Source of the DNA: an uncultured Clostridia bacterium
GTDB lineage: Bacteria; Bacillota; Clostridia; Oscillospirales; Ruminococcaceae
NCBI GenBank assembly: GCA_947632025.1
Contig: CANRNN010000019.1
Coordinates: 1 to 32,578, forward strand
DNA: 32,578 nt
Direction of reading: 5' to 3'
Positions 14,812-22,942 of the stretch are shown in pieces. Numbering within the stretch: the stretch's first letter is position 1; each line of letters starts with the position of its first letter. Below the pieces are notes generated by a model. The model made no database searches. It was not told where the DNA came from and saw only the letters and a list, made by a program, of their open reading frames with translations. The position numbers were made by a program, and so were the translations under genes.

Positions 14812-15636
14812 TTATCTGTGGCGTCCGCCTCCACCGCCGTGATGACCGCCTCCGCCTCCGCCGCTGCGACCGCCGCCCGACGAGCTGCTGTGGTGAACGG
14901 ACGTGGTGTATTCCCGCAGGAAAATATCCTCTCGTGTTATGATACGCGTCCTGTTGCGCTGCAGATACGTTGCAGCCGAAATGGGGCGCTTTTTCTTATA
15001 TCCCGAAGTAATTCCCTTGTAGACAGATACCGTAACTACTATGCAGATAGCTAAAACGAACCCGAATATCGGCAGGTTGTCCATGGTAAATTCCGTAAGA
15101 CGCACCATAAACGCCCCGAAACCGTTTGAACCATAGGTCTTTACCGCCTTGATGTAGCCCATACAGCCGGAGTAGAAATCATACGGCTCGTAATCGCCAA
15201 GATTGTTGTATATTTTGTCCCACATTCTGTCGATGTCGTCTGTGAGTTTGTCGTAGGCGCGACCGTTGAACATAAGCTGATCTTCGTAATAATAATATTT
15301 CGGATTGCCGTGAGTGTTCAGCAACAGCAGCACTGCCCAGTCGCCGTAGCCGAAGCTGTCGTAACCGAACGCGTCGGCATACTGTTCATCGTTTAATTCG
15401 CCGAGGTCGTCGGTGATGACTATTCCGATACTGAAGCCGACTTTTTTTGCCGTCTTTTCCATTTCCTCCAGGATCTTGCTCTCCTCGGACGAGGTAAGCA
15501 CATCTTCTACGTCCTTAAGCTCCGCCCGCGGGGAATCCGCGCTTGCGTAAAGTCCAGTGAACAAGAACACCAGCACCGCTGCCGCAAAAGCCGTCAGAAG
15601 CTTTGAAATTCCCGAAAAATCTACGGTCTTACCCAA
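14812..15636 (-). CDS. TPM-domain (YgcG-like) membrane protein
   Basis: The 274-residue protein begins with a signal-like segment (hydrophobic about 14-30, ending ASA). A TPM domain follows with the typical DDLGELNDEQYADAFGYDS and GDWAVLLLLNTHGN segments. A TM helix (about 190-210) and a basic cytoplasmic region lead to a low-complexity Gly/His/Ser tail (GGGGGGHHGGGGG). TPM proteins are membrane-anchored and exposed outside. Some are phosphatases or photosystem repair factors in plants, but the bacterial role is unclear. I place the start at TTG 15636 because GGGAGG lies about 8 bases upstream on the minus strand. A longer TTG at 15666 has no ribosome binding site. It overlaps the preceding zinc-ribbon gene by 8 bases. 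Confidence 0.85.
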   Translation of the reverse strand: MGKTVDFSGISKLLTAFAAAVLVFLFTGLYASADSPRAELKDVEDVLTSSEESKILEEMEKTAKKVGFSIGIVITDDLGELNDEQYADAFGYDSFGYGDWAVLLLLNTHGNPKYYYYEDQLMFNGRAYDKLTDDIDRMWDKIYNNLGDYEPYDFYSGCMGYIKAVKTYGSNGFGAFMVRLTEFTMDNLPIFGFVLAICIVVTVSVYKGITSGYKKKRPISAATYLQRNRTRIITREDIFLREYTTSVHHSSSSGGGRSGGGGGGHHGGGGGRHR

Positions 15637-16732
15637 AGAACACACCTCCCAGGCAGCCCCCTGCAAGGAGTACCCACACCAGAAGCATCAGACCGACGAA
15701 TATTCCCGCTCCGAGGAAAAAAGCCTTTACGGGGCTTACGGGCAGCTCTCCGAACATCGTCCCCGTCTGCCCGTTCATAGCGAACGAGTAGTCCTTTCCC
15801 TTGTAGTTGTAGTTGAAGAACCACACCGGCAGCAGCGCGTAAACGTACTGCTGCTGTCTGTATGTAACTGTTGTCACGGCTCCCTCGAAAGAGTCGTAAA
15901 CGGCGGTTTTTCTGAGTTCCTCTTCGGCGGCTTCGCGTACTCTCTGATCGATACGCCCTGCTGCCTGTTCTTTTGTGACGTCATATTTTTCTGCCGCGCA
16001 GCCCGACAGATACGACATGGAAAACGGCTTTATTCCCGTATAATCGAACGGCTCGATAGATTCCATAAGCGAATCGTCTATGCGCTTTGACCCGTCGCAC
16101 GGCACGCGTATGAACGCAAATTCCGCTTCGCGCTCGACGCGGTAAAGCTTTGTGTTCGTATAGGTCGTGTTTCCGGAACTCCATGTGCGTATTTTCTTTC
16201 CCGTCGCACTGAAACTCGCGTCGGTAAGTCCGCTTTTAAGCCAGTACGGCACATACAGCGCCGAAAGCTCGTTTATTTTTACTTCCTGTCTGAATCCCCT
16301 CGGCAGCAGGAATTTCCCGTCCAGATATTTTTGGAACACACTTTCGGCGGTCTGCTTGGTCGTTTTGAACGGAATGATAAGGTCGGGCTTATATTCTCCC
16401 GAAAGCCTTCCCGTGAGGATAACGGGCGTATGACAGAAGTGGCACCTTGTCGACGCCGCCAGACTGTCGCAGATAACTCCCGCGCCGCAGTTAGGGCAGG
16501 AGTAGAGCGCACTTTGTCCCGTAAATTCCTCGGTCTGCTTCTGAGCGTCGTCAAGCTGCGGCTCGCTTCCCGAAGAGAGGTCGAAGTTTTCGTTTTCCTT
16601 GAAAATGCCGCCTATCTCCGCTTCGGAGAACGTGCTTTCGCAGTAATAGCAGCGGAATTTTCCCAGCTCGCTGTCGAATTCCAGCGCTGCGTTACAGTTT
16701 GGGCATTGGTATGTGATCGTCTGTGCTTCCAT
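15629..16732 (-). CDS. Double zinc-ribbon membrane-anchored protein
   Basis: The 367-residue protein has an N-terminal zinc ribbon (Cys10, Cys13, Cys28, Cys31), an acidic linker and a second ribbon (Cys79, Cys82, Cys97, Cys100). A middle domain starts with the recognisable YKPDLIIPFKTTKQTAESVF. A WFFNYNYKGKDYSFAMNGQT segment precedes a C-terminal TM helix (about 340-362). This arrangement is common in Firmicutes as a TFIIB-type zinc-ribbon protein of unknown role, often beside TPM or SPFH/virion-core-like genes. It starts 12 bases after the Sir2 gene and overlaps the TPM gene, so the three form one unit. Confidence 0.85.
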   Translation of the reverse strand: MEAQTITYQCPNCNAALEFDSELGKFRCYYCESTFSEAEIGGIFKENENFDLSSGSEPQLDDAQKQTEEFTGQSALYSCPNCGAGVICDSLAASTRCHFCHTPVILTGRLSGEYKPDLIIPFKTTKQTAESVFQKYLDGKFLLPRGFRQEVKINELSALYVPYWLKSGLTDASFSATGKKIRTWSSGNTTYTNTKLYRVEREAEFAFIRVPCDGSKRIDDSLMESIEPFDYTGIKPFSMSYLSGCAAEKYDVTKEQAAGRIDQRVREAAEEELRKTAVYDSFEGAVTTVTYRQQQYVYALLPVWFFNYNYKGKDYSFAMNGQTGTMFGELPVSPVKAFFLGAGIFVGLMLLVWVLLAGGCLGGVFFG

Positions 16733-16744
16733 CTCTGCTGTTCC

Positions 16745-17455
16745 TCAATTCACCTTTATCTCCGAGAACACCTTGCCTATGCTGTCGTTTATGACGACAT
16801 CGGCGTTGGTGTCGGTGTGTAACTCGCTTTTGTTTATCACTGCCAGATATTTTCCGTTAAAGTACCTTACAAGACCTGCCGCGGGGTAGACCACAAGCGA
16901 CGTGCCGCCTATTATAAGGCAGTCCGCCGAAGCTATTTCCTGCACGGCGTTTTCGATATCTTCCGTTTTCAGGCTTTCCTCGTAGAGGACGACGTCGGGC
17001 TTTATCAGACCGCCACATTCGCATTTCGGGATACCGTCCGTTTCCGTTACCGCCGACAGCGGGTAGAATTTCCCGCATTTTGTGCAGTAATTTCTATGTA
17101 CGCTCCCGTGAAGCTCTATAACGTTACGGCTTCCCGCAGCCTGATGAAGTCCGTCGATATTCTGCGTTATGACCGCCGAAAGTTTTCCTGCCTTTTCAAG
17201 CTCCGCAAGTTTCAGGTGAGCGGCGTTGGGTTTCGCGTCCGGAAATATCATACGGTCGCGGTAAAACTCATAAAATTCCTCCGTCCGCTGAGTAAAGAAC
17301 GTGTGGGACACTATCTGCTCCGGCGGGTATTTGTACTTTTGCGAATACAGTCCGTCCGCGCTTCTGAAATCGGGTATCCCGCTTTCGGTGGAAACGCCCG
17401 CGCCGCCGAAAAACACGATCCGCGAGCTTTTGTCGATAATTTCCTGAAGTTCCAT
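16745..17455 (-). CDS. cobB: Sir2-family NAD-dependent protein deacylase
   Basis: Sirtuins remove acyl groups from lysines using NAD+. The 236-residue protein has the NAD-binding GAGVSTESGIPDFR (18-31), QNIDGLH (98-104), the catalytic His116 in ELHGSVH, and the zinc cysteines C124, C127, C145 and C147 (the second pair is C-x-C instead of the usual C-x2-C). ATG 17455 is preceded by GGAGGTG on the minus strand. An upstream start at 17476 adds seven residues and lies before that ribosome binding site. It is between the ABC ATPase gene (27 bases upstream) and the zinc-ribbon gene (12 bases downstream). Confidence 0.94.
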   Translation of the reverse strand: MELQEIIDKSSRIVFFGGAGVSTESGIPDFRSADGLYSQKYKYPPEQIVSHTFFTQRTEEFYEFYRDRMIFPDAKPNAAHLKLAELEKAGKLSAVITQNIDGLHQAAGSRNVIELHGSVHRNYCTKCGKFYPLSAVTETDGIPKCECGGLIKPDVVLYEESLKTEDIENAVQEIASADCLIIGGTSLVVYPAAGLVRYFNGKYLAVINKSELHTDTNADVVINDSIGKVFSEIKVN

Positions 17456-17482
17456 ATCACACCTCCGAAATATCACCTGATA

Positions 17483-18148
17483 TCACTGTAAGATCCTGCC
17501 CTCGGCGATACGCACAAGGCGTTTTGCCGAAAGCGCCGTCTGTTCATTATGCGTTATCATAATGACGGTTTTGCCGCCTGCGGAAAGCTCTCCGAGCACG
17601 TTCAGAACGTCAGCCGCCGACTTCGGGTCTAAGTTTCCGCACGGTTCATCCGCGAGTATTATCTTAGGCTCGGCGGCGATAGCTCTTGCTATAGCTACGC
17701 GCTGCTGCTGTCCTCCCGAAAGCTCTGACGGTCTGTGCAGCGCCCTGTCGGACAGCCCGACGCGCTCAAGCGCGTTCAGCGCCAGCATACTGCGCGTTTT
17801 TTTCGGTATTCTCCGGTACAGCAGCGGAAGCTCCACGTTTTCCAGTGCGGTAAGCCCCGATATAAGGTTGAAGCTCTGGAAAATAAATCCTATCTTCACC
17901 CCGCGTATTTCCGAGAGAGCGTTCTGCGAAAGCCCCGAAACGTTCTCTCCGTCGAGGATATACTCCCCCGAATCGGGAACGTCCAGGCAGCCGAGAATGT
18001 TCATAAGCGTCGATTTTCCCGAACCCGACGCTCCCGTTACCGTGACGAACTCGCCGTCCTCGACGTCGAGCGAAACTCCGTCCAGAGCGCGTACCTGCTC
18101 CCCGCCGACAGTATAATATTTCCGCAGATCACGAGCGTGTATTGACAT
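17483..18148 (-). CDS. LolD/MacB-type ABC ATPase without adjacent FtsX permease
   Basis: The 221-residue ATPase carries Walker A GASGSGKST (39-47), Q-loop FQSFN (90-94), LSGGQ (143-147), Walker B IILADEPCGNLD (163-174) and the H-loop His200. Such ATPases normally pair with an FtsX-fold permease. None is encoded in this operon. Upstream in the same run are two two-TM proteins (19045-19698 and 19740-20456) that might be partners, though they lack the usual four-TM FtsX layout. ATG 18148 has GGAGG 7 bases upstream on the minus strand. A TTG at 18160 overlaps that site. Confidence 0.9.
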   Translation of the reverse strand: MSIHARDLRKYYTVGGEQVRALDGVSLDVEDGEFVTVTGASGSGKSTLMNILGCLDVPDSGEYILDGENVSGLSQNALSEIRGVKIGFIFQSFNLISGLTALENVELPLLYRRIPKKTRSMLALNALERVGLSDRALHRPSELSGGQQQRVAIARAIAAEPKIILADEPCGNLDPKSAADVLNVLGELSAGGKTVIMITHNEQTALSAKRLVRIAEGRILQ

Positions 18149-18223
18149 ATCTTCCTCCAAAACAAAAACTGTATATTATATATTATGGAAGATATCTTTA
18201 AGATTTATTCCGGCTGCCGGCGA

Positions 18224-19045
18224 TTATCCGAGCGCGCCGATAATTTCACACACAAACGCCCACTCCGGAAACTCCGAGTATATTCTTCTGCGGCAGCGTC
18301 CGATAAAATCCGCTCTCCAGTCGGGGTGTTCGCGCATTGCCTGTTTTGCGCCCCACAGGTGAGTAAAATTATCCTGCGGACGGAAAAGCTCGTCTTTATC
18401 CAGCAGCGTTTTCACGGGAGTACCCGTATACTCCGCGCACATGGCGCACAGTCTTTGTTCCGCGAAAACCATATATTTCAGATAATCGCCGCAGCTTACC
18501 GCCGACTTCATAAACGCTATCGCCTGACCCGTGTAGAACTCCTTCAGAGCCTCGTCGGGCATATATAAAAACGCCGTGTTCAGCGGCAGTACCTCCTCGC
18601 TGAAATCGGGAAGTATATGCTCTCTTGTTCTGAAAAACGAAAGCGGCGGATAGATACCCTCCGAGATATTCTCGCGGTGGGCTGCTATCAGCTCGCTGCC
18701 GAATACGGGCGGCTTTCGCACGATAAAATCCGTATCCAGCATCACCACGGGAGCTTTCATAGCCCTCAGCGCGAACAGCTTTCCTCCCGCCCAGAACATA
18801 GCCGGGTCAATCCCGTCCAGGTCGTCGGGTATACAGACCTTTATCTCGTTCCAGAGCGGCGAAAGTCCCGTGCCGCGGTAATATTCCGCGAACGGTCCGT
18901 CGCAGCACAGCGTTATCTTCCCGCCGTTTTTTCTCCAGTACAAAGCGGAAAGCGCCGCGCAGTACAGATCAAAATCCTCTACCGAAACCGCCTTTTTTCC
19001 CTTAGCCCCCGCCGGTGCGAACGACGCCGAGTGAAAAGCGTCCAT
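18224..19045 (-). CDS. DXD-containing glycosyltransferase-like protein of unknown function
   Basis: The 273-residue protein starts MDAFHSASFAPAG. The ATG overlaps the stop of the preceding gene (TGATG at 19043-19047), so they are coupled. A longer in-frame extension to 19288 only reads the preceding gene in another frame and is rejected. The segment APVVMLDTDFIVRKPP contains a DTD metal-type motif after a hydrophobic strand, the layout of nucleotide-sugar transferases. FSEEVLPLNTAFLYMPDEALKEFY also fits a GT-A fold. It could belong to DUF6734, but I am not certain. No signal peptide is visible. Confidence 0.65.
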   Translation of the reverse strand: MDAFHSASFAPAGAKGKKAVSVEDFDLYCAALSALYWRKNGGKITLCCDGPFAEYYRGTGLSPLWNEIKVCIPDDLDGIDPAMFWAGGKLFALRAMKAPVVMLDTDFIVRKPPVFGSELIAAHRENISEGIYPPLSFFRTREHILPDFSEEVLPLNTAFLYMPDEALKEFYTGQAIAFMKSAVSCGDYLKYMVFAEQRLCAMCAEYTGTPVKTLLDKDELFRPQDNFTHLWGAKQAMREHPDWRADFIGRCRRRIYSEFPEWAFVCEIIGALG

Positions 19046-19698
19046 CAGCGCCCCGTAAGCGCCCTGCGAAGCAGCGCAAACGCTATTCCGCCCAGACCCA
19101 CGACCGTCAAAATTATTCCCATAACAAGCCCGCTCGTTGAGCTGCCGCCGTCGTTTCCGTCGTTTATCAGAAACGGCACGATAGTCCTTTCGGCGCTGAA
19201 TCCCTGGTCTTCCACATATTTCTTGAAAAATTTCAGCCCGTCGCCCGAAAGCTCTGTGACTTTTCCCGAAATTTCGAGAGTTGTCCACGTTTCGGGTTTT
19301 ATGCCGTCAATATAATAATCGTTGGTTTCGTCGACCATTTTGTCGGCGATCTTGATGACGGACGGATCTCTTATCGCCAGCGCCACGAACTTGGGCTCCG
19401 GATCTTCGCCGTAGAACGAGGCTTCAAGCGGCATCGCGTAATAATTCGCCGTAACGCGGGTGTTGTGCTTCACGCCGAGAGTTTCGTCCGATTCTTCCAT
19501 ATACGCGAAAGCGTCCCACAGCTCGTATATCGTGCCGCTGACGAATATTCCGTTTTTGAATTCATCCGCCGTTATTTCCGAAATATCGGCTCTGGGCTTT
19601 GAACGGCTTATCTTATCGCCTATTCCCGAAACGGTCAGCATTATCCCGCACGCCAGCACCACGCCGAATGTAATAATAAGTCTTATCATTCTCAACAT
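19045..19698 (-). CDS. Two-TM membrane protein (DUF6709-like), paralogue 1
   Basis: The 217-residue protein has a TM helix at about 5-26, a soluble domain of about 160 residues and a C-terminal TM helix (about 188-210). The order EITADEFKNGIFVSGTIYELWDAFAY..., then TRVTANYYAMPLE, then a run ending with KKYVEDQGFSAERT parallels the next gene (SAADYIEGTRVHARIYQVGAKIAY, TRIEYFLIPLK). This shows tandem duplication with strong divergence. I assign DUF6709 with moderate confidence. The function is unknown. GAGG lies about 7 bases before the ATG. It is 41 bases downstream of paralogue 2. Confidence 0.75.
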   Translation of the reverse strand: MLRMIRLIITFGVVLACGIMLTVSGIGDKISRSKPRADISEITADEFKNGIFVSGTIYELWDAFAYMEESDETLGVKHNTRVTANYYAMPLEASFYGEDPEPKFVALAIRDPSVIKIADKMVDETNDYYIDGIKPETWTTLEISGKVTELSGDGLKFFKKYVEDQGFSAERTIVPFLINDGNDGGSSTSGLVMGIILTVVGLGGIAFALLRRALTGR

Positions 19699-19739
19699 AC
19701 AGTTACCTCACTAAATTACAAAATTACTAAAGTACCAAA

Positions 19740-20456
19740 TCAATAATATTCTTTCCGGCGGTGTATTTTCGAGATCCCCAAAATTATCGCCGTAACGCTT
19801 CCGAGAGTAAGCACGCCGCCCACGATAAGCGCCGAGATATGCGTTTCCTTTGTACGGTAATCGGCGTAGAGGGTATACCTCACGACGTGATTGAGGTAGT
19901 ACTGAGAATAATTCTCCGCGCCCGAAAATGCGGTATAGCCCGCCCCGAAATCTATTCCCGCGCCGGTAAGCCCGTAATTGTTCATAAGCTCGGTGACCGC
20001 GCTCTGAAGCTCCTCGGTGGTGCTTTTATAAACTATTCCCGTAAAATCAAATATCTCGTCGTTTTCGCTTCTCTCGCGGAGCTGGTCGGCGCTGAGAACT
20101 TTCAGCCGTTCGAGAGTTTCCGAATCGTCGGAATTTACCGCTATAAGGATATATCTCATATCCTTAAGGTTTTCCTCGTATTTCAGCGGAATGAGGAAAT
20201 ATTCTATCCTTGTCGGCTTGCCTATTGACATACCGAAGAACTGTTTTTCTTCTGTCCGCGAATAGGCTATCTTAGCGCCGACCTGATATATACGGGCGTG
20301 TACCCGCGTGCCCTCGATGTAATCCGCAGCGCTAAGGTCGTCGAAATTTTTTGGCGCGGACGAAAAAGTCATAAAATCATTTATTCCGAAATAAAGCATC
20401 AATATGCCGCTGTAAAGCACCACGCCCATAATAGTGAAAAAGATGATCCGTTTCAT
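19740..20456 (-). CDS. Two-TM membrane protein (DUF6709-like), paralogue 2
   Basis: The 238-residue protein has TM helices at about 5-26 and 207-228 around a soluble domain. It shares the pattern of the neighbouring 217-residue protein: ISAADY/EITADEF-like entry, a long beta-rich section with RIEYFLIPLKY, and a final helix before the second TM. The middle YSQYYLNHVVRYTLYADYRTKETHIS region is its own. It is encoded 15 bases after the low-complexity protein gene, so it is part of the same transcript. No catalytic motif is visible. Confidence 0.75.
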   Translation of the reverse strand: MKRIIFFTIMGVVLYSGILMLYFGINDFMTFSSAPKNFDDLSAADYIEGTRVHARIYQVGAKIAYSRTEEKQFFGMSIGKPTRIEYFLIPLKYEENLKDMRYILIAVNSDDSETLERLKVLSADQLRERSENDEIFDFTGIVYKSTTEELQSAVTELMNNYGLTGAGIDFGAGYTAFSGAENYSQYYLNHVVRYTLYADYRTKETHISALIVGGVLTLGSVTAIILGISKIHRRKEYY

Positions 20457-20471
20457 TTCAGTTGTGTTTTG

Positions 20472-21284
20472 TTAAATCATATGAATTCCGTAGCCGTATC
20501 TGTCCAGAGGGCAGAGAGCGAGCGTTTCGAGCATTATTCTGTCGTATTCGTCAAGCTCTGCAAGCTTTTCAAGAAGCTGTTCGGGGGAAAAGCAGAAGCT
20601 GCCGTATTCGCCGAAGCTGATGTGACCGAAGCTCCCGAAACTGCCGAATGAAAAACTTCCGTAGCCGTAGCCCGAAAGAAGTTTTGCCAGCCACTCCCAG
20701 CCCTGTGAAACTCCGCTCCCGAAACTTGTGACCGAAAACGACCCCCACCCCCTGCCGAGGGCGAGCCAGAACTCCCACTCCCACTCGTGAAGCCAATATG
20801 TCCAACTCGTGAGGAAAAAGCTCCCGCTGCCCGCCGTATAGGTCGCGGTATAGGATCCGCCCGAACCCGCGCTATAGCTTGAAAAATTATAACTTGAGAT
20901 ACTGTAGCCTGAAAATTCGTAGCTTGTCGGGCTGTAGCTTGAAAGAACGCCATAGCTTGTCGGGAAGCTCGCATACACATTTCCGGAGAAAGTACGCGCC
21001 GCGTTCGTTTGCGGGTCTGTCGGGTCTGTTCCGCCCAAGGTCTTTGCGGGGACCTTACGCGAATTTTTCCCCGTGAAAATCTTCACGAGCCGTTCATTCA
21101 GGTCGGGGGCGTCATACGGCAGTTTTTCGAGAGCGTCGGCGTATTCCCCGCCGTTATGCCCGCGCAGCCACGGCACAAGGCTTCCCGCCAGAAAATACCC
21201 GCGCAGTGCGCCTATATCGGCGTTTTCCGCGATTTCGGACGCGTCGAATATCTTTTTTCTGTTGAGCCACAGCGCACAATTCAT
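20472..21284 (-). CDS. Aromatic/Gly/Ser low-complexity protein of unknown function
   Basis: The 270-residue protein has three parts. Residues 1-70 look folded (LWLNRKKIFDASEIAE, then ALRGYFLAGSLVPWLRGHNG). Residues 98-232 are low complexity, built from Ser, Gly, Tyr, Phe and Trp with short repeats such as SSYSPTSYEFSGYSISSY and GYGYGSFSFGSFGSFG, interrupted by a Trp-rich stretch (HEWEWEFWLALGRGW). Residues 233-270 form a helical acidic end (LLEKLAELDEYDRIMLETLAL). No signal peptide or TM is seen. DNA for residues 115-145 is made of diverged short tandem units. It heads the eight-gene run, with GGGGGGAAGG before its ATG and a promoter at 21363-21391. Confidence 0.75.
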   Translation of the reverse strand: MNCALWLNRKKIFDASEIAENADIGALRGYFLAGSLVPWLRGHNGGEYADALEKLPYDAPDLNERLVKIFTGKNSRKVPAKTLGGTDPTDPQTNAARTFSGNVYASFPTSYGVLSSYSPTSYEFSGYSISSYNFSSYSAGSGGSYTATYTAGSGSFFLTSWTYWLHEWEWEFWLALGRGWGSFSVTSFGSGVSQGWEWLAKLLSGYGYGSFSFGSFGSFGHISFGEYGSFCFSPEQLLEKLAELDEYDRIMLETLALCPLDRYGYGIHMI

Positions 21285-21362
21285 CTGCCTTCCCCCCTTA
21301 CCTTTATTTTTTATTTCCCGAAATGTTCAAAATCCTTTATATAGAAACAATGTCACATAATA

Positions 21363-21391
21363 ATTATAACATATTTTCCTCTATATTTCAA
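21363..21391 (-). promoter_or_regulatory. Promoter heading the eight-gene run
   Basis: On the minus strand TTGAAA (21386-21391) is 17 bases from a perfect TATAAT (21363-21368). The leader is about 70 bases. It is divergent from the plus-strand promoter at 21539-21567. The 145 bases between them show nothing clear. Confidence 0.75.
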
Positions 21392-21538
21392 CTACTTTTT
21401 GTGAAATTTTTTGACCGCGCGCTGCTTTGGAAAAGCCCCGAAACCGCGGATACGGGAAACACGAAGTATATTGTCTACTCGTGCAGGGCGCCGAAAACAA
21501 AAACCGACGTTTTTATGTGAAAAAAATTTGTAAGGCTC

Positions 21539-21567
21539 TTGACTAATCTTTTGTTTTGTGCTAGAAT
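21539..21567 (+). promoter_or_regulatory. Promoter of the GltD-like gene
   Basis: TTGACT (21539-21544) is 17 bases from TAGAAT (21562-21567), about 40 bases before the ATG. Confidence 0.8.
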
Positions 21568-21608
21568 AAAAATAAAGACCCGACATTTTTCTGTAAGGAG
21601 TGTTTGTT

Positions 21609-22826
21609 ATGCCCGTTTATGTAAAAGAAACAGCCGACAGATGCCTAGGCTGTAAAGTCCCGATGTGTTCAAAAGGCTGTCCCGTACATACCTCAATACC
21701 GCAGGTCATAAAGCTTTTTAAGGAAAATAAGCTCCGCGAGGCAGGACAGATACTGTTCGAGAATAACCCCATGTCCCTCGTCTGCTCGATAGTGTGCGAT
21801 TACGATCAGCAGTGCAGAGGAAACTGCGTCCTCGGCAAAAAGGGCGTTCCCGTAAACTTCAACGCTATAGAAAAATTCATCTCCGACGCGTACTTTGACA
21901 GTATGACCATCGAAAAAAAGCCCTCAAAGGGTAAAAAAGTCGCCGTTATAGGCGGCGGTCCGGCGGGAATTACCGTCGCGTTCAAGATGATAGAGGAAGG
22001 GTACGACGTGACTATCTTTGAAGCGCGCGACGATATCGGCGGAGTTTTGCGCTATGGGATCCCCGATTTCCGTCTGCCGCGCTCTATCTGCGACCGCTAT
22101 ACCAAAAAGCTGCTGGAAACAGGCGTTAAAATACGCCCGAATACCACAATAGGCGGCGCTCTGGAAATAGACGACCTGTTCCGCGACGGATATTCGGCTG
22201 TTTTCGCGGGGACGGGCGTGTGGCGCTCGAAAACTCTCGGAATAAAGGGCGAGAGTTTGCCGAATGTTCACTACAGTATGGACTACCTCGTAAACCCCAA
22301 CGGCTATGATCTCGGCGAAAAAGTCGCCATAATCGGCGTAGGAAACGCCGCTATGGACGTCGCGAGAGTGGCGCTGCGCCACGGCTCGACAAGCGTCAGA
22401 CTGTACGCGAGAAGCCGCCATATCACCGCAAGCCCGCGCGAGGTCGAATACGCCGAAATGGAAGGCGCGGAGATGATCTTCGGTAAGGAAATAGTCGAAA
22501 TAACCGAAAAAGGTCCCGTGTTCAGAACGGCGATACTCGACGATAACAATAAGGTCGTCGGCTACGAGGACGGGCTCGATCAGGTAGAGGTGGATTCGAC
22601 GGTCATTTCCATAAGTAACGGACCTAAAAATAAACTCATTCTCACGACAGAGGGACTTCAGGCAAACGAAAAGGGACTGCTCATCACCGACGAGAATTGT
22701 ATGACTACCGTGCCGGGAGTTTTCGCGGCAGGCGACGTCGTACAGGGCGCGCATACAGTCGTTCACGCCGTGGAGGAGGCAAAACGCGCCGCCGCGGGAA
22801 TGATAAAATATCTCGAAAATAACTAA
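21609..22826 (+). CDS. GltD-like NAD(P)H-dependent flavoprotein oxidoreductase
   Basis: The 405-residue protein resembles the glutamate synthase small subunit. The N-terminal Cys clusters (C12, C15, C20, C24 and C59, C63, C69, C73) ligate two [4Fe-4S] centres. FAD binds at VIGGGPAGITVAF (114-126). The second Rossmann motif AIIGVGNAAMDVAR binds NAD(P). The C-terminal PGVFAAGDVVQGAHTVVHAV closes the FAD site. No gltA large-subunit gene is adjacent. In Clostridia such stand-alone proteins may pair with a remote GltA, act like NfnB/SudA-type enzymes or serve other electron transfers. ATG 21609 has AAGGAGT 7 bases upstream. A GTG at 21600 overlaps that site. Confidence 0.9.
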   Translation: MPVYVKETADRCLGCKVPMCSKGCPVHTSIPQVIKLFKENKLREAGQILFENNPMSLVCSIVCDYDQQCRGNCVLGKKGVPVNFNAIEKFISDAYFDSMTIEKKPSKGKKVAVIGGGPAGITVAFKMIEEGYDVTIFEARDDIGGVLRYGIPDFRLPRSICDRYTKKLLETGVKIRPNTTIGGALEIDDLFRDGYSAVFAGTGVWRSKTLGIKGESLPNVHYSMDYLVNPNGYDLGEKVAIIGVGNAAMDVARVALRHGSTSVRLYARSRHITASPREVEYAEMEGAEMIFGKEIVEITEKGPVFRTAILDDNNKVVGYEDGLDQVEVDSTVISISNGPKNKLILTTEGLQANEKGLLITDENCMTTVPGVFAAGDVVQGAHTVVHAVEEAKRAAAGMIKYLENN

Positions 22827-22854
22827 ACTTTGGTTTAACAGCGGACTTTACCGG

Positions 22855-22887
22855 AAAAAGCATTGCCGTGCGCGATGCTTTTTTTGT
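22855..22887 (+). terminator. Intrinsic terminator after the GltD-like gene
   Basis: AAAAAGCAT (22855-22863) pairs with ATGCTTTTT (22875-22883), followed by TTTTG. Confidence 0.8.
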
Positions 22888-22895
22888 TTTGTCGG

Positions 22896-22924
22896 TTGAC
22901 TTTGAGAGGATTTTGTGGTAAAAT
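22896..22924 (+). promoter_or_regulatory. Promoter of the GH3 lipoprotein-MATE operon
   Basis: TTGACT (22896-22901) is 17 bases from TAAAAT (22919-22924). The ATG follows at 22943, so the leader is very short (about 12 bases), with a weak GGTGATAAG ribosome binding site. Confidence 0.75.
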
Positions 22925-22942
22925 TAGTGTGGTGATAAGTGT

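Noticed and set aside
19046-19288. N-terminal extension of the DXD protein
   Set aside because: These 81 codons re-read the preceding two-TM gene in another frame, and the ATG at 19045 has the coupled TGATG arrangement.
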